From positions 1 through 64,000 of the forward strand of contig NZ_JIAU01000009.1 in NCBI RefSeq assembly GCF_000620665.1: a DNA stretch of 64,000 nt, in the 5' to 3' direction. The notes under the pieces are model-generated. The model was not told the origin of the DNA, did not search any database, and saw nothing but the letters and a program-made list of their open reading frames with translations. The position numbers were made by a program, and so were the translations under genes. This document shows positions 8,839-18,046 of the stretch, piece after piece. Every line of letters begins with the position of its first letter. Within the stretch, counting starts at the first letter, position 1. Origin of the DNA: Sphingomonas sp. URHD0057. GTDB taxonomy: Bacteria; Pseudomonadota; Alphaproteobacteria; Sphingomonadales; Sphingomonadaceae.

Positions 8839-9831
8839 ATGGCATATGACCGCTACGATACACGCAACGAACGTGGGCGATGGTCGAACGACCGCACCGG
8901 CGAGCGCGGCCGCTTTCGCGATGACAATTACGGCCCCTGCGCCGGCGGGCCGTCCAGAAACGACCAGGACCGCGGCTTCTTCGAGCGGGCGGGCGACGAG
9001 ATCGCCTCCTGGTTCGGCGACGACGATGCCGAGCGGCGCCGCGACCGCGACCGCCGCTTTGAGGAGCGCGGCTACGGCCCCTCACGTTTCGGCCGCGACG
9101 ATGACCGCGGCCGCGACTGGGATCGCGGACGCGACGAGGACCGCGGCTTCCTGAGCTCGGGCGGCTACCGCGGGCATGGTGGCGGCGGCGCGCTTCGCGA
9201 CCGTTCGCGCCAGGGCGACCTCAGCCACGCGCCCGGGTTCGAAGGTGGGTCGCAGCCGATATTCGGTGGTTACACCGCAGCGGAATCGCTCGGCGACCGC
9301 AGTCACGATTATCGGCCCATGACCGGCGACTACGGCCGGAACGAGAGCCAGCGCGAGCACGGCGGCTCAGGGCACATGGATCCGCACTATCATTCGTGGC
9401 GGCGCCGCCAGATCGACGAACTGGACAGCGACTACGAAGATTATCGCCGCGAGAACCAGTCGCGCTTCGACCAAGACTTCTCCGACTGGCGCACGCGCCG
9501 CCAGGCCAAGCGCGGCCTGCTCGTCCAGGTCCGCGAACATATGAAAGTCGTCGGCAATGACGATGAGCATGTCGGCACAGTCGACCGCGCCGCCGGCGAC
9601 CGGATCATCCTCACCAAATCCGATCCGGAAAGCGGCGGCGCGCACCATTCGCTGAGCTGCGCGGACATCGACCGCGTCGAGGGCGATCGGGTGATCCTCG
9701 ATTGCTCGGCCGACCAAGCCAAACAGCGCTGGCGCGACGAAAGCCGCAGCCGCGCATTGTTCGAGCGCGAGGACCAGGGCGAGATGGGCCCGCGGACGCT
9801 CGATCGCAGCTTCGAGGGCACCTACCGCTGA
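8839..9831 (+). CDS. Arg/Asp/Gly-rich protein with C-terminal DUF2171 domain
   Basis: The 330-residue protein has a low-complexity N-terminal half rich in Arg, Asp and Gly (many DRGRD-like stretches) with a short SWFGDDDAERRR motif near residue 54. The last third is a DUF2171 domain (about residues 230-295, VREHMKVVGNDDEHVGTVD and a DxIDRVEGDRVILD-like end), a PRC-barrel-like fold common in sphingomonads. Function is unknown. A GGAGG ribosome binding site sits 8 nt before the ATG. It is monocistronic, ending at the strong terminator at 9876-9915. There is no signal peptide, and much of the protein is probably disordered. Confidence 0.85.
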   Translation: MAYDRYDTRNERGRWSNDRTGERGRFRDDNYGPCAGGPSRNDQDRGFFERAGDEIASWFGDDDAERRRDRDRRFEERGYGPSRFGRDDDRGRDWDRGRDEDRGFLSSGGYRGHGGGGALRDRSRQGDLSHAPGFEGGSQPIFGGYTAAESLGDRSHDYRPMTGDYGRNESQREHGGSGHMDPHYHSWRRRQIDELDSDYEDYRRENQSRFDQDFSDWRTRRQAKRGLLVQVREHMKVVGNDDEHVGTVDRAAGDRIILTKSDPESGGAHHSLSCADIDRVEGDRVILDCSADQAKQRWRDESRSRALFEREDQGEMGPRTLDRSFEGTYR

Positions 9832-9875
9832 CAAGACGGTAGTTGATCAGCCTCCCGTTCGAAGGGAGGCATTCC

Positions 9876-9915
9876 AGGCCCGGCCGGGCCGTCCCCTTCC
9901 CGGCCGGGCCTTTTT
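9876..9915 (+). terminator. Rho-independent terminator after the DUF2171 gene
   Basis: A perfect 13-bp GC-rich stem (9876-9888 with 9899-9911) with a 10-nt loop runs into five T on the plus strand. A smaller hairpin (CCTCCC/GGGAGG, 9851-9869) lies immediately before it. Confidence 0.88.
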
Positions 9916-9960
9916 CGTGCGCCGCAAGCGGCCTATGCCAATGCCGGAAGGAGATCTCGC

Positions 9961-10947
9961 ATGGTCCGTGCCTGGCATCTCAAGAGCCGCCCGCATGGCC
10001 TTCCCGCCGCCGACGATTTCGAGCTGAAAGACGTTGCGCTTCCCGAGCTCGGCGAGGGCATGGTTCGCGTGCGCAACCGCTGGCTGTCGGTCGACCCCTA
10101 CATGCGCGGCCGGATGAATGACGCGAAGAGCTATATCGCGCCGTTCCAGCTCGGGGAGCCGATGGATGGCGGCGCGATCGGCGAGGTGCTCGAAAGCAGG
10201 GCCGACGGCTTCGCCCCCGGCGACCTCGTCCAGCATATGGCCGGCTGGCGCGATGAGGCCGTGGTGCCCGCGCGCGCGGTGAACAAACTGCCCGATTTCG
10301 CAGTCGAACCGCAGCAGTTCCTCGGTGTCCTTGGCGTTCCCGGCGCCACGGCATGGTTCGGCCTGCTCGACGTTGCTGCTGCCAAACCGGGAGAAACGGT
10401 ATTCGTGTCGGCGGCGGCCGGCGCGGTCGGATCGGCGGTGGTCCAGATCGCCAAGGCCAAGGGGATGACGGTCGTCGGCTCGGCCGGAGCCGCGGACAAG
10501 TGCAACTATGTCCGGTCGCTCGGCGCTGATCACGTGCTCGATTATAAGGCCGGCCCGATCCGCAAGTCGCTCGCCGCCGCTGTGCCCGACGGGATCGACG
10601 TCTATTTCGACAATGTCGGCGGCGATCATTTCGACGCGGCGCTGGCCCTCGCCCGCAACCACGCTCGGTTCGCAATCTGCGGGATGATCGGGGACTATAA
10701 CTCGGCTGAACCGCCGAGCTTCCGATTCATGACCCGGATCATCGCCGCGCGGATCCGCATCCGAGGCTTCCTCGTCATCGATTATATGGGCCGGATGGGG
10801 GAGTTCTACGCCGGCATGGCCCCGTTGGTCGCGAGCGGCGCGGTCACTTCACGCGACACGGTTTACGACGGGCTGGAGGCCGCGCCCGATGCTTTCCTCG
10901 GCCTGTTCAGCGGCGCGAACACGGGGAAAATGCTGGTCCGCCTCTAG
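9961..10947 (+). CDS. NADP-dependent oxidoreductase, zinc-independent MDR family (CurA/leukotriene B4 dehydrogenase-like)
   Basis: The 328-residue medium-chain dehydrogenase/reductase lacks the zinc ligands of alcohol dehydrogenases. Key segments are VDPYMRGRM near residue 46, the Rossmann loop AAAGAVGSAVVQIAK near residue 158 and DVYFDNVGGDHFD near residue 218. These match NADPH-dependent alkenal/one oxidoreductases (prostaglandin reductase and YncB/CurA branch), which reduce conjugated double bonds. An AAGGAG site precedes the ATG. Its stop overlaps the stop of the convergent metallopeptidase by 4 nt. Confidence 0.9.
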   Translation: MVRAWHLKSRPHGLPAADDFELKDVALPELGEGMVRVRNRWLSVDPYMRGRMNDAKSYIAPFQLGEPMDGGAIGEVLESRADGFAPGDLVQHMAGWRDEAVVPARAVNKLPDFAVEPQQFLGVLGVPGATAWFGLLDVAAAKPGETVFVSAAAGAVGSAVVQIAKAKGMTVVGSAGAADKCNYVRSLGADHVLDYKAGPIRKSLAAAVPDGIDVYFDNVGGDHFDAALALARNHARFAICGMIGDYNSAEPPSFRFMTRIIAARIRIRGFLVIDYMGRMGEFYAGMAPLVASGAVTSRDTVYDGLEAAPDAFLGLFSGANTGKMLVRL

Positions 10948-11831
10948 AATTTGCAGACGCTCGGATTGCCGCTCTTATAGCCGCGCTGGAGCGCTTCCAT
11001 GCGTTGCGCCGAGGTGCCGTGCGTAAAGCTGTCGGGCACGACCACACCCTGGCTCTGCTTCTGCAGCGTATCATCGCCGATCGCTTCCGCGGCACGCAAG
11101 CCTTCCTCGAAGTCGCCTGGCTCCATCACCGACCGGCCTTGCGAATCCTTCGCGTTCGCGGCCCATACCCCGGCGTAGCAATCGGCTTGCAGCTCGACCT
11201 TGACCTGAACGGCATTGCCTTCCGCCTCGCTCCCCCTCGCCTGTAGATTATGCGCCTGTTCCAGCGTGCCTTCGAGGTCCTGGACGTGATGGCCGACCTC
11301 GTGCGCGATCACATAGGCCTGCGCGAAGTCGCCGGGCGCCTGGAAGCGCTGCGACAGTTCATTGAAGAATTCGGTGTCGAGATAAATCTTGCCGTCCGTC
11401 GGACAATAGAAGGGGCCCATCGCCGACTGGGCCTGGCCGCAACCGGAAGGATATCCTTGGGAGTAAGCGACCAGAGTCGTCGGCTGATATTTGCCGCCGA
11501 GCAGCTTGCTCCACGTGTCCTCGGTCGAGGCAAGCACCTGTCGGACAAAATGCGCGGTGTTCGGATCGAGCGTGCTCTTGCCTGCCGGCGCGCTCTGCTG
11601 CGTGCCCGGGACCAGGCTTCCGCCACCCCCTCCGCCGAGGCCGCCGAGCGAGCTTAGCAGGAAGTAACCGATGACCAGCACGACCACGCCGCCGATCCCG
11701 AAACGGCTGGCGACCATCGGCAGCAGGCACCCCAGCGCATTGCCGCCACCGCCGCCCAAGCCGAACCCGCCGCCGCTTCGACCGGTGACATCCTCGAAAT
11801 TGCTGCTTTCGCGCTCGTCGCCGAACCGCAT
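10944..11831 (-). CDS. Neutral zinc metallopeptidase (YpfJ/KPN_02809 family)
   Basis: The 295-residue protein has a Gly-rich N-terminus and one transmembrane helix (about residues 46-65, GGVVVLVIGYFLL). A Gly/Ser linker leads to a zincin domain with HEVGHH near residue 178 and a downstream ELQADCYAGVWA segment that supplies the further acidic residue. This matches the putative neutral zinc metallopeptidase family (Pfam Zn_peptidase), predicted to be anchored in the inner membrane with the catalytic domain in the periplasm. Its substrates are unknown. It is divergent from the 3-hydroxybutyrate dehydrogenase gene with an 80-nt shared upstream region. Confidence 0.9.
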   Translation of the reverse strand: MRFGDERESSNFEDVTGRSGGGFGLGGGGGNALGCLLPMVASRFGIGGVVVLVIGYFLLSSLGGLGGGGGGSLVPGTQQSAPAGKSTLDPNTAHFVRQVLASTEDTWSKLLGGKYQPTTLVAYSQGYPSGCGQAQSAMGPFYCPTDGKIYLDTEFFNELSQRFQAPGDFAQAYVIAHEVGHHVQDLEGTLEQAHNLQARGSEAEGNAVQVKVELQADCYAGVWAANAKDSQGRSVMEPGDFEEGLRAAEAIGDDTLQKQSQGVVVPDSFTHGTSAQRMEALQRGYKSGNPSVCKF

Positions 11832-11911
11832 GACTATCCTCCTGCTTCACCGCCCAATGCTCCGCTGCCGTTACGGTTGCAATTGTCCGCCCAGCCGCCA
11901 TTGCAGCAGCC

Positions 11912-12679
11912 ATGATTCTGACTGGAAAAGCGGCACTCGTGACCGGCTCGACCTCGGGCATTGGACTGGCCATCGCCAAGGCGCTTGCGGCCGAAGGCGC
12001 GAAGCTGATGATCAACGGCTTCGGCGATCCGGGGGAGATTGAGCGCGAGTGCGCGGAGCTCGGCGCCATCCACGACGGCGCCGATATGTCGAAACCCGAC
12101 GAGATCGAACGCATGATGAAGCGCTGTGCCGACGAGCTCGGCGGGCCCGATATCCTCGTCAACAACGCCGGCATCCAGCACGTTGCGCCGGTCGAGGACT
12201 TCCCGCCGGAAAAGTGGGACGCGATCATCGCCATCAACCTGTCAGCCGCGTTCCACACGACGCGGCTCGCGATCCCGGCAATGAAGGCGAAAGGCTGGGG
12301 CCGGATCATCAACACGGCGAGCGCGCACAGCCTCGTCGCCTCGCCCAACAAATCGGCCTATGTCGCCGCCAAGCATGGTATCGCCGGCCTGACCAAGACG
12401 GTCGCGCTGGAGGCCGCGCGCGACGGAGTCACCGTCAACTGCATCTCGCCGGGCTATGTCTGGACGCCGCTGGTCGAGCAGCAGATCCCCGACACGATGA
12501 AGAGCCGCGGCCTGACGCGCGAGCAGGTGATGAACGACGTCCTCCTCGCCGCCCAGCCGACCAAGCGCTTTGTCACGCCGGAGGAGGTGGCCGCGCTGGC
12601 GGTCTTCCTGTGCCGGGACGAAGCGGCGTCGATCACCGGCGCAAATCTCAGCATGGACGGCGGCTGGACGGCTGCCTAG
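11912..12679 (+). CDS. bdhA: 3-hydroxybutyrate dehydrogenase (SDR family)
   Basis: The 255-residue short-chain dehydrogenase has the NAD-binding TGSTSGIG near residue 11, NNAGIQH near residue 85, a catalytic Ser in SAHSLVAS and the YVAAK motif. The C-terminal GANLSMDGGW is typical of SDRs. INGFGD, NAGIQHVAPVEDFP and FVTPEEVAALAVFL match D-3-hydroxybutyrate dehydrogenases closely, so the predicted reaction is interconversion of 3-hydroxybutyrate and acetoacetate with NAD in the cytosol, probably for use of PHB or ketone bodies. The DUF4893 lipoprotein follows after only 10 nt. Confidence 0.92.
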   Translation: MILTGKAALVTGSTSGIGLAIAKALAAEGAKLMINGFGDPGEIERECAELGAIHDGADMSKPDEIERMMKRCADELGGPDILVNNAGIQHVAPVEDFPPEKWDAIIAINLSAAFHTTRLAIPAMKAKGWGRIINTASAHSLVASPNKSAYVAAKHGIAGLTKTVALEAARDGVTVNCISPGYVWTPLVEQQIPDTMKSRGLTREQVMNDVLLAAQPTKRFVTPEEVAALAVFLCRDEAASITGANLSMDGGWTAA

Positions 12680-12689
12680 GCTGGCGCAG

Positions 12690-13310
12690 ATGCGCTGTTC
12701 CGTTCTCCTCGCCGCAATCCTGTTGCCGGCCTGCAGCCTCATCGAGCAGCCGGCCACGATGATCCCGCGCTGGACCGTGGCGTGGCGCGAAGCTGCGAAA
12801 CCGAGCGACGAGAAGCGGCTCCACGATTGGCGAAAAACGTTCGTCGCCGCGCTCGACGCCGCCCGCAAGTCGGGTCATTCGGCGGACATCGCGCGCGAAG
12901 GAGCGTTGCTCGACCCCGATGCGGCGCTCGGGCCGCCGCCGATCCCCGACGGGACCTACCGCTGCCGCGTCATCAAGCTTGGCACGAAGAGCCCCGGCAT
13001 GCTCGATTACGTCTCCTACCCGGCCTTCACCTGTGTGGTTCGGGCCGAACGAAGCCTCCAGAGCTTCACCAAGACCGGCGGCTCGCAGCGCATCGTGGGG
13101 CTGATCTTCCCTGGCGATGCGATGCGGCAAGTCCTGCTCGGCACCTTGGTGCTCGGAGATGAAGAACGAGCGATGCAATATGGCCAGGACGAAACTCGCG
13201 ATATCGCCGGCTATGTCGAACGCATCGGCCCGAGCCGGTGGCGGCTGGTGATGCCGCAGCCGCATTTCGAATCGCAGCTCGACGTGATCGAGTTGGTTCC
13301 CGCCGGCTGA
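12690..13310 (+). CDS. DUF4893 domain-containing lipoprotein
   Basis: The ATG at 12690 gives 206 residues with a short signal peptide and a lipobox-like LLPAC, so Cys14 would be lipidated. The frame itself stays open upstream, but this start is preferred because of the signal peptide. The mature part (DWRKTFVAALDAARKSGH, then a beta-rich region with PIPDGTYRCRVIKLG) resembles DUF4893 proteins, small envelope proteins of sphingomonads with no known function. It lies immediately downstream of bdhA and may be co-transcribed, though a functional link is not evident. Confidence 0.8.
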   Translation: MRCSVLLAAILLPACSLIEQPATMIPRWTVAWREAAKPSDEKRLHDWRKTFVAALDAARKSGHSADIAREGALLDPDAALGPPPIPDGTYRCRVIKLGTKSPGMLDYVSYPAFTCVVRAERSLQSFTKTGGSQRIVGLIFPGDAMRQVLLGTLVLGDEERAMQYGQDETRDIAGYVERIGPSRWRLVMPQPHFESQLDVIELVPAG

Positions 13311-13431
13311 CGTTGCCAAACAGCATTGGGAACCCCGCCGTGCGATCTGGGTTTGGGGTGGCGCATCCCTCCCCCGGATGCCTGTGGAGCGGTCCGACCC
13401 CTTGCCCCTCCACAGAGCGGTCGGGCCGCTT

Positions 13432-14394
13432 CTAGCCTGGAATAGCCGGTTCGACCTCCACGCTCGCGGCGTCGAGCCGCGACATCTGACCGGCGGATAG
13501 CTTGAGATCGATCGCCGCGGTCAGTTCCGCGAGCTGATCGAGGCTGGTCGCGCTCGCCAGCGCGGCGGTGATTCCCGGCTGGGCCATGGTCCAGGCCAGC
13601 GCAACCGTCGCCAGCGGTTCGCCGGTCTCGCCTGAAACCGCGTCGAGCGCGTCGAGCACATGCTGGCCGCGCCCTTCGAGATAGGCGATGTTGCGGAGCC
13701 CCCGCGGGCTTTTGTCGAGATCGGCCTTGTTGCGATACTTGCCGGTCAGGAATCCGTTGGCGAGGCTGTAGAAAGGGAAAATGCCGAGGCCGTATCCGAG
13801 CGCGGTGTCGCGCAGCTCGCCTTCGAGCTTCCCGCGCTCGACCATATTGTACCAGGTCTGCAGGCAGCACGGCTTGTGCAAGCCGTTCGCGGCCGCCGTC
13901 TGCATCGCTTCCCGCAGCCGCGGCGCGGTGAATTGCGACAGGCCGATTTCACGGATCTTGCCGGCTTTGACGAGATCATCGAACACGCCGAGGCTGTCGG
14001 CGAGCGGCACGCTTTCGTCGTCCTTGTGCTGATAATAAAGGTCGATCGTGTCGATCCCGAGCCGCTGCAGCGAGGCGTCGCAAGCCGGTCCGATCGTCTC
14101 GGGCTTGAGACCCGCCATGAACCCGACCTTGGTGGCGATGACCACTTTATCGCGCTTTTCCGGGTTACGCTTAAGCCAGCGGCCGATCACGCTCTCGCTC
14201 TCGCCGCCCTGGTTGCCGGGCACCCACGCCGAATAGACATCGGCGGTGTCGATCATCGTCCCGCCCGCGTCGACAAAAGCGTCGAGGATCGCGAAGCTCG
14301 TGGTTTCGTCCGCGGTCCAGCGGAACACGTTGCCGCCGAGCGCGAGCGGCGCGATCTCGATCGGGCTGTCGCCGATCCTTCGCTTTTCGACCAT
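13432..14394 (-). CDS. Aldo/keto reductase
   Basis: With the start at the ATG at 14394, which has an AGGAGG site 5-10 nt upstream, the protein has 320 residues. The alternative upstream start would add 18 poorly conserved residues. The AKR catalytic tetrad is visible: Asp and Tyr in DTADVYS, Lys in ATKVGF and His in YYQHKDD. The (beta/alpha)8 fold uses NADPH to reduce aldehydes and ketones; the substrate is not deducible. It is divergent from prsK with a 123-nt intergenic region. The 3' side (13311-13431) has short inverted repeats but no convincing T-run. Confidence 0.9.
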   Translation of the reverse strand: MVEKRRIGDSPIEIAPLALGGNVFRWTADETTSFAILDAFVDAGGTMIDTADVYSAWVPGNQGGESESVIGRWLKRNPEKRDKVVIATKVGFMAGLKPETIGPACDASLQRLGIDTIDLYYQHKDDESVPLADSLGVFDDLVKAGKIREIGLSQFTAPRLREAMQTAAANGLHKPCCLQTWYNMVERGKLEGELRDTALGYGLGIFPFYSLANGFLTGKYRNKADLDKSPRGLRNIAYLEGRGQHVLDALDAVSGETGEPLATVALAWTMAQPGITAALASATSLDQLAELTAAIDLKLSAGQMSRLDAASVEVEPAIPG

Positions 14395-14517
14395 TTCACG
14401 CCTCCTCGAGGATCCGGCGCTGCTGTGCTTTCCGCGCGATTTGCGCAAGCGTTCACCACTTATTTGTAAAATTTAGCGACACCCTTCACCCATGTCGGTC
14501 GATTTGACAGTGACGCG

Positions 14518-16608
14518 ATGACCTCGCTCGCCTCCTTCTGGAGCTACGCGCTCGCCGCGTGCCTGTTCGCGTCGCTCATCCTGTGGCGGTTGCGCGGACG
14601 CGTCGAGGGCACCGCGCGCCTGCTGGTCGCGGGTTATTTCGCGACGGCGGTGTGGGCGTCGGTCAGCGCCATGCGTGGCCCGACGGACCTGCTGACCATG
14701 CCGGCCGAAACGCTGCGGAATCTCGTCTGGCTGGTGATGCTTCATGCGATGTGGAGCGACATCAAGGATGAAGCGCGATCGGCTCTGCGCCTGGTGTTCG
14801 GCGCGGTGGCGCTGGTGATCGGCACGCAATTGGCGCTCAACCTGCTGATGCTGCTGACGCCGCTCGGCGCGGACCTGTCGCAGGATGTGCTGATGAGCGA
14901 GCGACTGTTGCGCATCACCATGGCGTCGGGCGCGCTGGTCCTGCTCCACAATCTCTATGGCCAGGCGACCCCCGCCAGCCGGGTCGCGATCCGCGGGCCG
15001 ATGCTCGGGCTCAGCCTGATGTGGGGTTACGACCTCAATCTTTACACGCTCGCGTACCTCCATGCCCCGGGGGCAGCGCAGCTGTTCGATTGGCGCGGCG
15101 TCGTCGTCGCGATTGCCGGGGCGCTGTTCGTCGTCAGCCAGCCGAGCCGCGACACGCTGCGCATCCGACTTTCGCGCGCCGCGACCTTCCAGTCGCTGTC
15201 GATGCTCGGCATCTGCATCTATTTCGCGGTGATGGCGCTGGTCGCGACCGCGCTTCGCCGCAGCCACCTCGACTGGGCGGCCATCGGCACCGCGATCGGA
15301 CTTTGCGCGATGATCGTCGCCACCGCCGTGCTCGCGCTGTCGCATTGGGCGCGAGGCTGGGCGAAAGTGAAGATCGCCAAGCATCTCTTCGAGCATCGCT
15401 ATGACTATCGCAGTGAGTGGCTGCGCTTCGCGGACACGGTCGGCCGCTCGGACGGCGACGCGCTGCCCATCGGCGAGCGGCTGATCAAGGCCTTCGCCGA
15501 TATTCTCGAAGCGCCCGGTGGGCTGTTGCTGGTTCCCGACAGCAGCGGCGCATTGACCGCCGCGGCCGCGTGGAACTGGACCGGCCAGACGCCGGCGCAG
15601 TGCGGTCCGGATGAAAGCCGACCCTTTTGGTCGTCGGTCGAACATGCCGGCCGCATCCTCGACCTCGATGCCTATCGACGCGGCGTCCTGGGCGACACCG
15701 ACCGGCAGGTTCTGATGCCTGAGTGGCTGGCCAATGACGGCAACGCCTGGGCGGGCGTGCCCCTAATCCACCACGAGCGCCTAATCGGCCTCGTGCTGCT
15801 CGGCGCGCCTGAATATCGCCGGCCGCTCGACTGGGAGGACTTCGATCTTCTGCGCACCGCCGGGCGCCAGGCGGCCAGTTCGCTCGCCGAATCGTTTAGC
15901 CAGGAAGCGCTTGCCGACGCGCGCCGGTTCGAGGAATTCAACCGCCGCTTCGCCTTCATCCTGCATGACGTGAAGAACCTCGTCAGCCAACTCTCGCTGC
16001 TCGCCCGCAACGCCGAGCGCCACGCCGACAACCCCGACTTCCGCGCCGACATGGTCGCGACGCTTCAGGGTTCGGTGGGCAAGATGAACGAGCTGCTCGC
16101 CCGCCTCGCTCCGCACTCTCCGGCGCGGGTCCAGCGCCTTGCGCCCGAGCCCTTGCGCGTCGTGCTGACGGCGGCGATTGCTGCACGCCGCGGCGACCAT
16201 GACGTCCGCCTGCTCGGCGACACCAACCAATGGGCGCTGTTCGATGCCACTGCGCTCGAGCAAGCGATCGGGCACCTCCTGCAGAACGCCGTCGAAGCCT
16301 GCTCGCCCGCGCTGCCGGTCACGGTCCGGGTCGGCAATACCGCCGACAATGTCTCGATCGCCATCACCGACAAAGGCGTCGGCATGGATTCCGATTTCCT
16401 TCGCAACCGACTGTTCCAGCCTTTCGCCTCGAGCAAGCCGGGCGGCTTCGGCATCGGCGCCTTCGAGGCGCGCTCGCTGATCACCGCGATGGGCGGCCGT
16501 CTCACCGTCAACAGCCAGCCCGGGCGGGGCACAACCTTTACTATCATGCTGCCGACCGCAGAGGCGAACTCTGGGCCGGCCAAACAACCCGAACGGAAAC
16601 GCGCATGA
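14518..16608 (+). CDS. prsK: PEP-CTERM/exosortase-system sensor histidine kinase PrsK
   Basis: The 696-residue protein has an N-terminal membrane region of about eight helices (residues 5-285), a GAF-like domain (about 300-465) and a kinase core. The phospho-acceptor region contains FILHDVKNLVSQLSLL near residue 482. The ATPase shows an N-box (HLLQNAVEAC), GVGMD and a glycine-rich GIGAFEA. This architecture and the HDVKN motif fit PrsK, found next to PrsR in genomes with PEP-CTERM/exosortase and EPS systems. The prsR start overlaps its stop (ATGA), so the two are translationally coupled. No PEP-CTERM substrate or exosortase gene was seen in this window. Confidence 0.9.
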   Translation: MTSLASFWSYALAACLFASLILWRLRGRVEGTARLLVAGYFATAVWASVSAMRGPTDLLTMPAETLRNLVWLVMLHAMWSDIKDEARSALRLVFGAVALVIGTQLALNLLMLLTPLGADLSQDVLMSERLLRITMASGALVLLHNLYGQATPASRVAIRGPMLGLSLMWGYDLNLYTLAYLHAPGAAQLFDWRGVVVAIAGALFVVSQPSRDTLRIRLSRAATFQSLSMLGICIYFAVMALVATALRRSHLDWAAIGTAIGLCAMIVATAVLALSHWARGWAKVKIAKHLFEHRYDYRSEWLRFADTVGRSDGDALPIGERLIKAFADILEAPGGLLLVPDSSGALTAAAAWNWTGQTPAQCGPDESRPFWSSVEHAGRILDLDAYRRGVLGDTDRQVLMPEWLANDGNAWAGVPLIHHERLIGLVLLGAPEYRRPLDWEDFDLLRTAGRQAASSLAESFSQEALADARRFEEFNRRFAFILHDVKNLVSQLSLLARNAERHADNPDFRADMVATLQGSVGKMNELLARLAPHSPARVQRLAPEPLRVVLTAAIAARRGDHDVRLLGDTNQWALFDATALEQAIGHLLQNAVEACSPALPVTVRVGNTADNVSIAITDKGVGMDSDFLRNRLFQPFASSKPGGFGIGAFEARSLITAMGGRLTVNSQPGRGTTFTIMLPTAEANSGPAKQPERKRA

Positions 16609-17966
16609 CCGATAAAATCCCACTCCCCGTGCTGCTCGTCGTTGAGGATGACGAGGGTCTGCAGCGGCAGCTCAAATGGGCCTATGAAGGCTATGAGGTG
16701 GTCTGCGCCGGAGACCGCGAGGCGGCCATCGAAGCGCTTCGTGCCCATGAGCCCGCGGTCGTCACCCTCGACCTCGGCCTTCCGCCCGACCCCGACGGCA
16801 CCACCGAGGGTTTCGGCACGCTCGAGGAGATTCTTCGTCTCAAGCCCGACACCAAGGTCATCGTGGCGACCGGACACGGCGCGCACGAAAGCGCGCTGAA
16901 GGCCATCGCGCTCGGCGCCTACGATTTCTACCGCAAGCCGGTCGACATCGACGCGCTCGGGATGATTGTCTCCCGTGCCTTCCACCTCCACGGCATCGAG
17001 ACCGAGAACCGCCGGCTCGAAGGCAATTCCGCCAGCACGGTGCTTGGATCGATTGTCACCGCTGCCCCCGAAATGCTGACCGTCGGCCGCACGATCGAGC
17101 GCGTCGCCAGCGCCGACGTCTCGGTCATGCTGCTCGGCGCCAGCGGCACCGGCAAGGAGCTGCTCGCCCAGGCCGTGCACGAAAAGAGCGGCCGCAAGGG
17201 CGCCTTCGTTGCGATCAATTGCGCCGCGATCCCCGAGAACTTGCTCGAGGCCGAGCTGTTCGGCTATGAGCGCGGCGCCTTCACCGGCGCGGTCAAGTCG
17301 AACATCGGCAAGATTGAGCTGGCCCAAGGCGGGACCCTGTTCCTTGATGAGGTCGGCGACATCCCGCTGCCGCTCCAGGTCAAGCTGCTGCGCTTTCTCC
17401 AGGAGCGCGTGATCGAGCGCATCGGCGGGCGCCAGCCGATCGCCGTCGACACCCGGATCGTCTGCGCGACCCACCAGGACCTGGAGGCGATGATCGTCGA
17501 CGGACGCTTCCGCGAAGACCTCTACTATCGCCTCGCCGAAATCGTCGTGAAGATCCCGTCGCTGGCCGAACGGTCGGGCGACGCCGTCCTGCTCGCCCGT
17601 CATTTCGTCAACCGCTTCAGCCGCGAGCTCAACCCGGCGGTGCAATCCCTGTCGCCCGACGCGCTCGCCGCGATCGATGCTTACGCCTGGCCGGGCAACG
17701 TCCGCGAGCTCGAAAACCGCATCAAGCGCGCGGTGATCATGGCCGATGGGCGCAGCATCGGCGCCGGCGATCTCGACCTCCGTCCGACCGCCGACGAGCA
17801 ACCGGTGTTGATCAACCTGCGCGCCGCGCGCGAGACCGCCGACCGCAGGGCGATCCGCCAGGCGATGAGCCGCACCGACAACAACATTTCGGGCGCGGCG
17901 AAGCTGCTCGGGATCAGCCGCCCGACGCTCTACGACCTGCTCAAACAATATCGTCTGCAAGCGTAA
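16605..17966 (+). CDS. prsR: PEP-CTERM-box response regulator PrsR (sigma-54-dependent activator)
   Basis: The 453-residue NtrC-type regulator has a receiver domain (residues 5-130, phospho-Asp in TLDLGLPPD) and a sigma-54 AAA+ domain (about 155-380). The latter has Walker A GASGTGKE, the sigma-54-contacting GAFTGA loop and a conserved WPGNVRELENR. A C-terminal Fis-type HTH follows (NISGAAKLLGISRPTLYDLL). The start at 16605 overlaps the prsK stop by 4 nt. PrsR proteins activate sigma-54 promoters of PEP-CTERM genes and related EPS genes. Longer upstream extension of the frame is out-of-frame shadow of prsK. Confidence 0.93.
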   Translation: MTDKIPLPVLLVVEDDEGLQRQLKWAYEGYEVVCAGDREAAIEALRAHEPAVVTLDLGLPPDPDGTTEGFGTLEEILRLKPDTKVIVATGHGAHESALKAIALGAYDFYRKPVDIDALGMIVSRAFHLHGIETENRRLEGNSASTVLGSIVTAAPEMLTVGRTIERVASADVSVMLLGASGTGKELLAQAVHEKSGRKGAFVAINCAAIPENLLEAELFGYERGAFTGAVKSNIGKIELAQGGTLFLDEVGDIPLPLQVKLLRFLQERVIERIGGRQPIAVDTRIVCATHQDLEAMIVDGRFREDLYYRLAEIVVKIPSLAERSGDAVLLARHFVNRFSRELNPAVQSLSPDALAAIDAYAWPGNVRELENRIKRAVIMADGRSIGAGDLDLRPTADEQPVLINLRAARETADRRAIRQAMSRTDNNISGAAKLLGISRPTLYDLLKQYRLQA

Positions 17967-18046
17967 GGCTGCCTTCGACGAACGTGCTTGCCGGGGTGCC
18001 GCCCGCCCCTATCGTTCCACGCCGCAATCAGCGCGAGGAGCGGGGA

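Noticed and set aside
13311-13431. Terminator between the DUF4893 and aldo/keto reductase genes
   Set aside because: Short inverted repeats (TGTGGAG/CTCCACA, AGCGG/CCGCT) are present but lack a following T-run on either strand.
16065-17960. 631-codon open frame on the minus strand opposite prsR
   Set aside because: It is antisense to a fully conserved NtrC-type regulator, has no recognisable domain and reflects GC-rich codon structure.
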